64,000 nucleotides of DNA from CALBTQ01 sp036725605 (GTDB lineage: Bacteria > Lernaellota > Lernaellaia > Lernaellales > Lernaellaceae), in assembly GCA_036725605.1 (NCBI GenBank), contig DAIMDW010000029.1:16884-80883 (forward strand). Direction: 5' to 3'. This document shows, piece by piece, positions 55,788 through 63,999 of the stretch. The position numbers and the translations under genes are program-made. How positions within the stretch are numbered: position 1 is the first letter of the stretch; the number at the start of each line of letters is the position of its first letter. The notes under the pieces were generated by a model, which was not told where the DNA came from, did not search any database, and saw only the letters and a list, made by a program, of their open reading frames with translations.

Positions 55788-57299
55788 ATGAGCAAATCAG
55801 CGATTGCGGCTCTCACCACACTGCTGGTGTTGGTGATAAACCTCTCAATTGCCCAGGCGGGCATCACCCAAGATCCGATTCTGATGGATCTGACCAAACG
55901 CGGCGTCACCGTTTCCTGGGAAACGCTCGACCTCAACGGCGTCATCCATTACGGCGAAACCTCGTCGAACCTCAACCAGACGGTGGAGGTTTCCGGCAAC
56001 GACGGCGGCATGCTGCGCGGAAAAATCGAGTGTCTGAAACCGGACACCAAGTACTTCTATCAAATCCAGTCCGGTAACGAGACGAGCGACACCTACTATT
56101 TCTTCACCGGCGTCGAGCCGGAGATGCCTTTCATGTTCGTTGCCTACGGCGATACGCGCACCAACAAGGAAGATCACCAGCAGGTGGTCGACGCGATCAT
56201 CGATGAACATCCGGAATTCATCATGCACAGCGGCGATTTCGTCGAGGTGGCCATTTTCGTGTGGGAATGGAACGACTTTCTGGATGTCTTCGACGATCTT
56301 TCGCCTTACGTGCCGGTCTTCCCGGTGATGGGCAACCATGAAATGTGGGGCGGGCAGCCGTTTTACCGCAAGTATTTCTCCACGCCGGACCACAACGGCG
56401 GCGACAGTTCGATCTACGCGTTCCAATACGGCAACACGTATTTCATCAACATGGACGTGGCGCAGCTTTATGTGACGGGCACCGCCCAGTACAACTGGGT
56501 GGTCGACCAACTGGAACTGGCCTCGGAAATCCCCAGCGTCAAACACTGCGTGGTGCAGGCGCACTTCCCGCCCTATTCGGCCAGCAATCACGGCACCGAC
56601 ACCGATGTGCTGTTGTTCCGCGATACCTACGCGCCGCTGTTTGAGCAGTACCATATCGACGTGGTCTTCTCCGGCCACGACCACAACTACCAACACAGCG
56701 AAGTCAACGGCATTCACTACATCGTCACCGGCGGCGGCGGCGCTCCGCGTTACGGCGTCGATCCCGAGACCTGGACCGTCGCCTGGGAAAAAACGCTGCA
56801 TTACATGCGCATCGACGTGACCGACGACACGATGTCCCTCACCGCCAAACGCGCCGACGGCACGGTGATCGAGCAGTTCGACATCGTCAACGATTTCGGC
56901 GGTTCGGGCGCCGGTGAAGAACTGCCCGTGCCCTGCGCCGGCGGTGATTACGACGAAGACGGCCTGACCGACGGCGACGAATACGGTATGTGCACCGATC
57001 CGTACAACGCCGACACCGACGGCGACACCTACAACGACGGCGAGGAAGTCGAAGCCGGTTCCGACCCCTGCGACGAGAACTCGATTCCCGAAACCGACGA
57101 CGACACCATCGACGATGACGACGATACGGTCGACGACGACACCGTCGACGATGACGACGACACGGTCGACGACGATACCGTCGACGACGACGCAATCGAC
57201 GACGACGCGATCGACGACGACACCGTCGACGATGACGACGACGATGCCACGCCCGCCGGCGGCGATGACGATGACGACGATGACGGATGCGGGTGCTAG
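55788..57299 (+). CDS. Purple acid phosphatase-like metallophosphoesterase with Asp-rich tail ending GCGC
   Basis: 503 residues from ATG 55788 (GGTGGAG upstream). The signal peptide ends IAQA before GITQ and has no lipobox Cys. Residues about 25-115 form a fibronectin-like N-terminal domain; the metal-site motifs follow: AYGDTR, HSGDFVE, GNHEMWG, VQAHFPPY and SGHDHNYQHS, as in purple acid phosphatases and related phosphoesterases. A thrombospondin type-3-like calcium block (DYDEDGLTDGDEYG, DTDGDTYNDGEE) is followed by TVDDDD repeats and the exact end DGCGC. No catalytic residue is obviously missing. The tail is shared with three genes at 58683-60985. Confidence 0.85.
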   Translation: MSKSAIAALTTLLVLVINLSIAQAGITQDPILMDLTKRGVTVSWETLDLNGVIHYGETSSNLNQTVEVSGNDGGMLRGKIECLKPDTKYFYQIQSGNETSDTYYFFTGVEPEMPFMFVAYGDTRTNKEDHQQVVDAIIDEHPEFIMHSGDFVEVAIFVWEWNDFLDVFDDLSPYVPVFPVMGNHEMWGGQPFYRKYFSTPDHNGGDSSIYAFQYGNTYFINMDVAQLYVTGTAQYNWVVDQLELASEIPSVKHCVVQAHFPPYSASNHGTDTDVLLFRDTYAPLFEQYHIDVVFSGHDHNYQHSEVNGIHYIVTGGGGAPRYGVDPETWTVAWEKTLHYMRIDVTDDTMSLTAKRADGTVIEQFDIVNDFGGSGAGEELPVPCAGGDYDEDGLTDGDEYGMCTDPYNADTDGDTYNDGEEVEAGSDPCDENSIPETDDDTIDDDDDTVDDDTVDDDDDTVDDDTVDDDAIDDDAIDDDTVDDDDDDATPAGGDDDDDDDGCGC

Positions 57300-57329
57300 C
57301 GCATAGCGAAGATCATTTCATAAAAATGA

Positions 57330-57355
57330 AAAGGGCGACCAACCGGCCGCCCTTT
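57330..57355. terminator. Bidirectional terminator between convergent genes
   Basis: An 8-bp stem (AAAGGGCG/CGCCCTTT) with a ten-base loop is followed by TTCTTTTT on the plus strand and preceded by an A-rich stretch, so it can serve both the phosphoesterase gene and the trypsin-like gene. Confidence 0.8.
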
Positions 57356-57380
57356 CTTTTTGGCTTGGCGCCGAAGGAAC

Positions 57381-58460
57381 TCAGGGGCATCCCTGACCGA
57401 CGCAGGTGTCGCCGACGTAGCAATAGCGTCCCGACGGTTTGCCGGTCGACAAGCCGGGGCAATCCGCGGGGCAATCTACCGTGCCGTCGCGCCCGTCACA
57501 ACTCTCGCCCTCATCGCACACGCCGTTGCCGCAATCGCCCGGCGTCACCGCGCAATCCGGATCGGCGCCCGGTTCGCACTCGGGATTGCAGAATCCGTCG
57601 GCCGAACAATCCGGCGTGATCGGCGGAGCCAGGTAATCGTCGATCCACCCCTCGAAAGCATCCACGCGGGTGCTCACGCCGTAGACCGAGCAGTACCGGT
57701 CGCCGTAGGAAGTGATGCCGCCGACGTACGCCGCGCCGTCGCGATAGAAGAAGGCCGGTCCGCCGCTGTCGCCGAAGCACGGGCCGCCCTCATACTGCAG
57801 GTAGGCGATCTGCGTGGCCGCGTCGCCCGGATCGGGGCAGCCGTCGATGGTGCATCCCAGACCGGCCAGCGGCACGTCGACCTGCAATTTCACGCCGGTC
57901 GTCCCGGTTTCGGTTTCACCGAAGCCGGCGATGTTGAGCAACGAGCCCACATCGCCCGCCGTGAAGCCGATCGCCGCCGGCAGCGCGGGCACCGGCGTCA
58001 CCGGTTCGGTCACCGCCGCTTTCAGTCGCAGCAGGCCGATGTCGTTGCGGATCGCCAGGCGGTTGTAGCCCGGATAGATCTGCACGTCCTCGACGAAATA
58101 CAGATGGTCGAGGATATCGACCGCCGGATCGTTCCCGACATACACGGCCACCGATTTGGGCGCGATGGTCTTGAATTTCGGGGCCGTCGCCCGCGCCGCA
58201 TCCAGACAGTGCGCCGCGGTCACCACGGTGTGGTCGTCGATCAGCGTGCCGCTGCAGAACGGCGTCACGTAGACATAGCCGTTGCCGAGCTGGTGCAGGC
58301 CGACCACGGCATCATGCTCCGGTCGATCCGGTGGGCTGCCGTAATAAATTGGGTTGTTGATTTGGCTGTAGTCGTTGTCGTCCGTGGCGTCGCCGGGGCC
58401 GCAGGCGGTTAACGCCAGAGCCATAACGAACACCAGGAAAAGAAAGATCCTCCCTTTCAT
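57381..58460 (-). CDS. Trypsin-like (S1) serine protease lipoprotein with Cys-rich tail
   Basis: 359 residues from ATG 58460 (GAGGTG upstream); an ATG four codons earlier is also open. The lipobox is LTAC followed by GPGD. The catalytic triad is visible: His in VTAAHC, Asp in NDIGLLRL and Ser in GDSGGPAFF. Disulfide Cys are present as in chymotrypsin folds. The last 90 residues hold many Cys in short Cys-Asp repeats (CNPECEPGADPDC, CGNGVCDEGESCDG), resembling the Cys-rich tails seen in myxobacterial secreted proteins. Probably membrane-anchored. Confidence 0.88.
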   Translation of the reverse strand: MKGRIFLFLVFVMALALTACGPGDATDDNDYSQINNPIYYGSPPDRPEHDAVVGLHQLGNGYVYVTPFCSGTLIDDHTVVTAAHCLDAARATAPKFKTIAPKSVAVYVGNDPAVDILDHLYFVEDVQIYPGYNRLAIRNDIGLLRLKAAVTEPVTPVPALPAAIGFTAGDVGSLLNIAGFGETETGTTGVKLQVDVPLAGLGCTIDGCPDPGDAATQIAYLQYEGGPCFGDSGGPAFFYRDGAAYVGGITSYGDRYCSVYGVSTRVDAFEGWIDDYLAPPITPDCSADGFCNPECEPGADPDCAVTPGDCGNGVCDEGESCDGRDGTVDCPADCPGLSTGKPSGRYCYVGDTCVGQGCP

Positions 58461-58682
58461 CGTCCACCTCATCTTTACTTGTCAGTTCGTTAGAACGAAA
58501 ATTCGAAGAAAAGCCGATACCCGAAAAGCTGTTCCTATTTCTTCTTTATTTTCTTTTCACCACGGTTGCACTTGAACAATATTGCCGTTTTTCTCGCATG
58601 TCAAGAAAAACTAAATATGCATTAAATTACAGAAAAATACGGGAAAAATGCAGATAACTTGCCTTGAACGCATATTCAAAAG

Positions 58683-59396
58683 TCAGCAGCCGCAACCGTC
58701 GCCATTATCCTCGTCTTCTCGGCTGCCTTCGGGTTCGGTGGTGTCATCGTCAGATGCGAAATCGTCGTCGCTATCATCGTCGTCGTCATCGCTGAAATCA
58801 TCATCGTCGTCGTCGTTGTCATCATCGTCGTCATCGTCATCGTCGGCAGTGTCGTCGTCGGTCGTATCGTCATCGTCACCATCGATGTACGAGTTGCCGA
58901 CGATAACCGTGCCTCCGTCGCCCCACAGTTCCCATTGGAATCCGCCGGTCGCCGCATGATCCGTGGTGGCATGGAAAACGAAAGTGTTGACGTCCTGCTC
59001 GCGGATGTCGCCGAATTCCTCTTTAAACGCAAAGCCGACCGACGAATAGGTGATCATCCTGAACATCTCATCGTACCGGACATCCCAGGAACCGTCGCAG
59101 TACTCGCCCGGGTGCAAACATGCCGGACCATCCAATACGGATTCATCGATGATATACCCCTCCGGCAGGAACACCGAAACCTGCTTGATCCACTCGTCCC
59201 GCACCGGGTCGATCGGCGCGGCATTGTAGACCATGAACAGAAATTGCGTGTACGTGTCGGGCGCCAACGTTTCCGGCTCGACGAAAGTCAACGTGGAATC
59301 CGTGAACGTGGTCTCGTCGGCTTCGGCCGATACCGGACCGATCGTCATCAAAAGAAATCCCAGAATCAGTATGCTTGGAACAAATTTTTTCGTCAT
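58683..59396 (-). CDS. Secreted paralog A of a three-gene family, Asp-rich tail ending GCGC
   Basis: 237 residues. Signal peptide ends PVSA before EADE; no lipobox. The core (residues about 30-170) is shared with paralogs at 59429 and 60332: GPACLHPGEYCDGSWDVRYD, GDIREQDVNTFVF and GGFQWELWGDGG are its conserved blocks. Two Cys in CLHPGEYC may form a disulfide. About 60 residues of Asp-rich sequence follow and the protein ends DGCGC. I recognise no known family. It is the last and most divergent of the three, 32 bp after paralog B. Confidence 0.78.
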   Translation of the reverse strand: MTKKFVPSILILGFLLMTIGPVSAEADETTFTDSTLTFVEPETLAPDTYTQFLFMVYNAAPIDPVRDEWIKQVSVFLPEGYIIDESVLDGPACLHPGEYCDGSWDVRYDEMFRMITYSSVGFAFKEEFGDIREQDVNTFVFHATTDHAATGGFQWELWGDGGTVIVGNSYIDGDDDDTTDDDTADDDDDDDDDNDDDDDDFSDDDDDDSDDDFASDDDTTEPEGSREDEDNGDGCGC

Positions 59397-59428
59397 GCTT
59401 CACTCCTATTGTGCAAAAAACCCGGATG

Positions 59429-60211
59429 TCAGCAGCCACAGGCCGGCTCGTCACGGTTGGAATGACCATAACCTTCGCCTTCCAGGAATTCATCCGGATC
59501 GACATCGTCGTCAGCTCCGCCGATATACGCCGTGTCGGAAACAGTCGTGCCATCGTCGCCGGTCAGTATCCAGTTGAATCCGTCAGTCGGACCTTCATCC
59601 GTAATTGCGTTGAAGGTAAAGGTTTGCACATCCTGCTCGCGGATGTCGCCGTATTCCTCGGTCGTCACCGAGCCCAACGACTGCCAGGTGATCATCAAGG
59701 TTGTCGCATCGTACTGAACGTCCCAAAAAGCTGTGCAATACTTACCGGGATGCAAACACGGCGGGCCCTGCAATTCTTCCTCTTTCACCAAATAGCCTTC
59801 CGGCAAAACAAACTCGACCTGCCGGATCCACACTCCCTTATCAGCGGTCGCCACAGCGGCATTGAAAACCTCAAAGGAAAATTCATACTCCGTGTTGGCT
59901 TCCAAGGCCACCGGGCCGGTCATCTCCACCGTCGAATCCGCAAATGTGGGGACTGTGTCGTCGTCCGTCGCATCGTCATCGGAGGCATCATCGTCCATGG
60001 TGTCGTCGTCGGTTGTATCGTCGTCGTTCTCTTGCGCAAATGCGGGTACGGCCAAAGCCCAGACAAGGCAGCATATCGCCATCAGCAAAAAGAACTTTCC
60101 GCTCATCACTTTGCTTTTACCTGAAAAAAATCTTTGCTTGTCGGAAGAATCATCATCGGCGCGGGCAAACAAAAACAGGGGCAACGCCGCGAGTATTATC
60201 AGGCGAAGCAT
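59429..60211 (-). CDS. Secreted paralog B of the family, ends ACGC; start uncertain
   Basis: 260 residues from ATG 60211, which has a strong AAGGAG site, or 225 from ATG 60106, where a normal signal peptide begins (MSGKFFLLMAICCL...AFA before QEND) without a clear site. The longer form would place a second hydrophobic stretch and an acidic linker before the signal. A short Asp-rich block (TDDDTMDDDAS...) follows the signal. The core shares PCLHPGKYC, GDIREQDVQTF and GFNWILTGDDG with the paralogs. The end reads DEPACGC, with no Asp run before it. Function unknown. Confidence 0.72.
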   Translation of the reverse strand: MLRLIILAALPLFLFARADDDSSDKQRFFSGKSKVMSGKFFLLMAICCLVWALAVPAFAQENDDDTTDDDTMDDDASDDDATDDDTVPTFADSTVEMTGPVALEANTEYEFSFEVFNAAVATADKGVWIRQVEFVLPEGYLVKEEELQGPPCLHPGKYCTAFWDVQYDATTLMITWQSLGSVTTEEYGDIREQDVQTFTFNAITDEGPTDGFNWILTGDDGTTVSDTAYIGGADDDVDPDEFLEGEGYGHSNRDEPACGC

Positions 60212-60270
60212 GGCTCACTCCTTTGCCCCCGGCGGTGAGCATACCAATAATTTTAGATTATTCCAATAAA

Positions 60271-60300
60271 AAACCCCGCGAGGTTTCCCTCGCGGGGTTT
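60271..60300 (-). terminator. Strong terminator after paralog C
   Basis: A perfect 13-bp stem (AAACCCCGCGAGG with CCTCGCGGGGTTT) with a four-base loop, followed on the minus strand by a T run. It lies between paralogs C and B, so most transcription from C should stop before B. Confidence 0.92.
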
Positions 60301-60331
60301 GGATGACTAACTTTGAAAGAATGGTTAGGCT

Positions 60332-60985
60332 TTAGCAGCCGCAGCCATCATCATCGTCATCATCGTCGTTGCCGCCGTTATCGGTGTCATCATCAGGCGT
60401 GATGTCATCGTCATCAGCGCCACCGATGTAAGCGGTACCGGACACAACCGAGCCTTCATCGCCGGTCAGGATCCAGTTGAATCCATCGGTCGGACCTTCG
60501 TCGGTCGTCGCGTTGAAGGTGAACGTCTGAACGTCCTGCTCACGGATGTCGCCGTATTCTTCCGTCGTCACGATACCAAACGACTGCCAGGTGATCGTGG
60601 CGGAAGTGGCGTCAAACTGCACGTCCCAAGAGCCGTCGCAGTAGTCACCGGGATGCAGACACGCCGGACCTTCCAGGTTCGTGTCGTCAACGAGGTAGCC
60701 ATCCGGCAATACCATGTCGACCTGCTTGATCCACTCGCCCTTGTCCGACGCCGCGGCAGCAGCGTTGAACACCTGGAACTGGAACTCATACGGAGTATTC
60801 GCTTCCAGAGCCGACGGGCTGGTGAATTCCACAGTCGAATCATCGAAGGTGGCATCGTCGTCATCGTCAGCAGCGTCATCGTCATCATCGTCGGCGGCGT
60901 CATCATCCTCCTGGGCGAACGCCAGACCGCTCAGCACGAAAACGAAGCTGAGAATCAGAGCCATCAAAAGGAACTTCTTGGTCAC
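60332..60985 (-). CDS. Secreted paralog C of the family, Asp-rich tail ending GCGC
   Basis: 217 residues, with AAGGAGGG before the ATG. Signal peptide ends LAFA before QEDD; no lipobox. A short DDDDDDAADDDDD block follows. The core closely matches paralog B and is less like A: GPACLHPGDYCDGSWDVQFD, TTEEYGDIREQDVQTFTF, DGFNWILTGDEG and TAYIGGADDD. An Asp-rich tail ends DDDDDDDGCGC. Probably released to the periplasm or surface and perhaps attached by its C-terminus. Unknown function. Confidence 0.8.
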   Translation of the reverse strand: MTKKFLLMALILSFVFVLSGLAFAQEDDDAADDDDDDAADDDDDATFDDSTVEFTSPSALEANTPYEFQFQVFNAAAAASDKGEWIKQVDMVLPDGYLVDDTNLEGPACLHPGDYCDGSWDVQFDATSATITWQSFGIVTTEEYGDIREQDVQTFTFNATTDEGPTDGFNWILTGDEGSVVSGTAYIGGADDDDITPDDDTDNGGNDDDDDDDGCGC

Positions 60986-61295
60986 GTTATCCCTCCTTTC
61001 TTACACCCTCTCGAATGTGGCCAACACCGAGACTGAGTGTTTTTTTTGAGATCGCTCTCATTAAATTGCAAAACAGTATAACGAGAACTATCACCTCCTT
61101 CAACCAAACTTTTCAAGGCCTGCAAAACAGGTATACCGCTTTCCACGGCACAAAACCGCTTGCACCTTTTTACCACGCTCGATTATCAAAAAGCAACTAA
61201 AAATACTAAAACAAGTTTCGCCTTTTTGCCTATTTGGCGAAACATGTTACTTTTCAGCTAGTTAGCTCATAATTTGTTATAAACTAACTTCACGA
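60986..61295. other. AT-rich intergenic region, no gene seen
   Basis: About 310 bases upstream of paralog C and downstream of the TMTC-like gene, the most AT-rich stretch of the window. It should contain the promoter of paralog C. Short open frames on both strands look random. No terminator hairpin for the TMTC-like gene is obvious. Confidence 0.5.
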
Positions 61296-63641
61296 TCACT
61301 CATCCGGAGAGGGAGAAATGCCCATCTCGCGGAGCTTGGCTATTGCATTCTTGTGATAATTGCTCACTTGCAGCGTCTTTTTGTACCACGCCGCCGCCTG
61401 CTCTTTGTTGCCTTCCCGCTCATAGGACAAACCCATCGCGAACATGGCTTCGGCGTTGTTCGGATTGTCCTTTAAAATGCCGGCAAGCACATGACGGGCC
61501 TCGGCCGGATTCGTCTCGATGGCCACCGTGGCATAGGTCATGCGCGCCAGAAAATGCTTGGGCTGCAACTTCAACGCGCGCAGCACGTGCTCGCCCGCTT
61601 CTTTGTATTTCTGCTGATTGGCCAGCAAAAAGCCGAGCGCCGCGTGCAATTCGACGTTGTCGGGATTCAGCCCCAGCATGTCGCGCAGGCGGCCGATCGC
61701 CGCGTCGGCATTGCCCTGACGGAAATGCACGAAGGCCAGGTTGATCTTCGCCTGCAACAGGTTCGGATCCTCCGCCAGCGCCGCTTCCAGGTAACGTTCG
61801 GCTTTTTCGTACACACCGAGTCGATAGTAATTGTAGCCAATATGATTGAGCAGCGAGGCGTCGTGCGGGGTCAGCGACACCGCCGAAAGGAACGCTTTGT
61901 TGGCCAGATCCCAACTGTTGAGCTGCTGCATGCACAAGCCCATTTTCACGAAGGCCTGCAGGTTGTCGCGGTAGATCGACAGCGAGTGCTGATAATAGCG
62001 GATGGCCGTTTTGCAGTCGCCCATCGCGCGGTAGATTTCGCCATAGTTGTATTTGACGGCGCTGTTGTGCTCCAGCGAGCGGCTGGCCAGCTTCATCACG
62101 CGTAGCGCTTCGTCGAACCGCCCCTGCTCGGCGTAAATGCCCGCCAGGTCGTTGTAGATCCACGTCGGCTCTTCGCGGTTGCGCGGCGAGATGTACTCCA
62201 GCGCTTTTTGCAGAATCTTTTCCGCATCGTCGTATTTTTTGTTGATGCGATAGATGTTGCCCAGCACCACGTACAGCAGCGTGGCGTTGGGCGCGTCGGC
62301 GATCATCTGCGTGAACAGCTTTTCGTTGTCGTACCAATCGGTATTGCGTCGCCAGGTCAGCACGGTAAAGCTGAGCGTCACGGCGGCCAGCAGCACCAGG
62401 GCGACGGCCCGCCGCATCCAGCGCCCGCCCGACCAATCGCGATCGGCGACCAACGCGCCCAGCTTGCCGATCAGCCGCGCGGCCAGCAGCGCCACCAGCA
62501 AGCAGATCGCCGCGCTGGGGATGTACAAAAAGCGCTCGGCGGTCATAAAGCCCATGTCTTTCGGACCGCTGATGCGAATGAAATTCGACATCGGCAGCAT
62601 CGACAGCGGCAGAAACATCAATGAAAAAGCAATCAGCTTTTCCGTTTTCAGCAGCCGGACGACCAAGGCGATCAGCACCGCCAGGAAAACAAAGGCGGCG
62701 ATGAACTTCGGTTCGAACACCGATTGCACCAGCGGGTTCTGGATGTACGCCGACAGGTGCACCGGCACCAGCATCTTCCCCGTGTAGTAGCCGATCGTCT
62801 TGATGAACGTGAGGATCGTCTCGATCACGTCGAACGGTTGCTTGGCCTGCTGACTGAAGCCGACGCGGTAGCTGCGGAAAAGGAAATACGCGATGGTCAA
62901 CACGCCCAGAAAAACAAACGACGGAAGGTACGCCGCGATCTTGCGCCACTGGAAGCCGGTGACGAACACGAGCAGATACGCCCCGGCGATCACCGGCAGC
63001 GCCACGTTCATCTCTTTGGCCAACAGGCCGATGACGTAAAACACGCCGGTCAGAATCAGCATCGTCAACCGCGGTTGCCGGGCGGCCTCCGGCGACGTGC
63101 CCGGCGGCAGTTCATCGAAACCGTGCGCGGCGGCCAGACGTTCGGCGTAGACAATAAACGTCAGCAGGCCGGCGAAAAAGAACATCGCACACATCACGTC
63201 GGTGCGCCCGGCGATCCAGGTGACCGACTCGGTGTGGATCGGGTGCACCGCGAACAAAATACCCGCGAGTGTGGGAATCAGCAGTTTACGGTCGGCCAGG
63301 CGGTAGAGAATGAAAAACAGCAGAACCATGCACACAATGTGCATCGCGATGTTCGTGTAGTGGTAGCCCGCCGGCTTGAGCCCCCAGGCGCGCCAATCCA
63401 GCGCATAGCTGATGGTGATCAGCGGCCGGTAATATCCGTACTTGCGATTGTCGTCGGAAAAGCCGAAGAAGTCGCGCGTGAACACCTCGCGCATGAAGTT
63501 CCAGCTTTTTATCTGATAATCCAGCACGATCAGACTGATGTCGTCCCAAATGAAATCGCCCTTCGGCGCGTTCCAATAGGCCGTCACAGCCGCGAGAATC
63601 AGGCCGAGTAAGATGATGGCGATGATCAGCTTGCGCTTCAT
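61296..63641 (-). CDS. TMTC-like membrane protein with long C-terminal TPR array
   Basis: 781 residues from ATG 63641, after GGAAGGAA; the frame open to 63677 has no better start. About eleven membrane segments (residues about 8-410) in a GT-C layout, with the early acidic motif GDFIWDDISLI and HPIHTESVTWIAGRTDV, as in TMTC/PMT-type proteins. About ten TPR units follow (for example YYRLGVYEKAERYLEAALAEDPN, AMGLSYEREGNKEQAAAWYKKTL). Its shorter relative is at 54014-55681. The TPR side may recruit a protein to be glycosylated; this is inference. It is transcribed leftward, alone. Confidence 0.8.
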   Translation of the reverse strand: MKRKLIIAIILLGLILAAVTAYWNAPKGDFIWDDISLIVLDYQIKSWNFMREVFTRDFFGFSDDNRKYGYYRPLITISYALDWRAWGLKPAGYHYTNIAMHIVCMVLLFFILYRLADRKLLIPTLAGILFAVHPIHTESVTWIAGRTDVMCAMFFFAGLLTFIVYAERLAAAHGFDELPPGTSPEAARQPRLTMLILTGVFYVIGLLAKEMNVALPVIAGAYLLVFVTGFQWRKIAAYLPSFVFLGVLTIAYFLFRSYRVGFSQQAKQPFDVIETILTFIKTIGYYTGKMLVPVHLSAYIQNPLVQSVFEPKFIAAFVFLAVLIALVVRLLKTEKLIAFSLMFLPLSMLPMSNFIRISGPKDMGFMTAERFLYIPSAAICLLVALLAARLIGKLGALVADRDWSGGRWMRRAVALVLLAAVTLSFTVLTWRRNTDWYDNEKLFTQMIADAPNATLLYVVLGNIYRINKKYDDAEKILQKALEYISPRNREEPTWIYNDLAGIYAEQGRFDEALRVMKLASRSLEHNSAVKYNYGEIYRAMGDCKTAIRYYQHSLSIYRDNLQAFVKMGLCMQQLNSWDLANKAFLSAVSLTPHDASLLNHIGYNYYRLGVYEKAERYLEAALAEDPNLLQAKINLAFVHFRQGNADAAIGRLRDMLGLNPDNVELHAALGFLLANQQKYKEAGEHVLRALKLQPKHFLARMTYATVAIETNPAEARHVLAGILKDNPNNAEAMFAMGLSYEREGNKEQAAAWYKKTLQVSNYHKNAIAKLREMGISPSPDE

Positions 63642-63819
63642 TGTTCCTTCCGGTTTCCGACCGACAAAACGAAACACGAGACATTACATAAGGGCGCTGC
63701 ACCTGTCAAATGATCGCTTATCGAAAGCGGAGGGATCGATCCGCTGCCGCGACGATACGCGCTTCGTTTTGCGCCTATCGCCGCGACACCGATGGCAAGA
63801 ACGGATTTTCCCGGATGGC

Positions 63820-63999
63820 CTACTGCGCCGAGGCCAGATTGGCCATGGTGATCATCGAGGATTCCTGCAACGAAGTGATAATCTTGCCGTCGTGCATATC
63901 GTTGATCTTCGCCCAATTCGCCTGCACATCCTCGATGGCGACGCCGCCGCTGAGCTGGATCGTCGCGCCCGGCGCCCGCAGCCACTGCACGCGCGCATA
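63820..63999 (-). CDS. C-terminal end of a gene running off the right edge
   Basis: The minus strand reads 59 residues without a stop from the window edge (YARVQWLRAPGATIQLSGG...) to a TAG at 63820, ending SMITMANLASAQ. The sequence is amphipathic and protein-like. The start lies outside the window. Family not recognisable from this fragment. The 178 bases to the TMTC-like start hold no other gene. Confidence 0.55.
   Translation of the reverse strand, partial: YARVQWLRAPGATIQLSGGVAIEDVQANWAKINDMHDGKIITSLQESSMITMANLASAQ

Noticed and set aside
58683..60985. A toxin-immunity or polymorphic toxin reading of the three tandem paralogs
   Set aside because: All three are exported with the same core; no toxin domain or cognate immunity pattern is visible.
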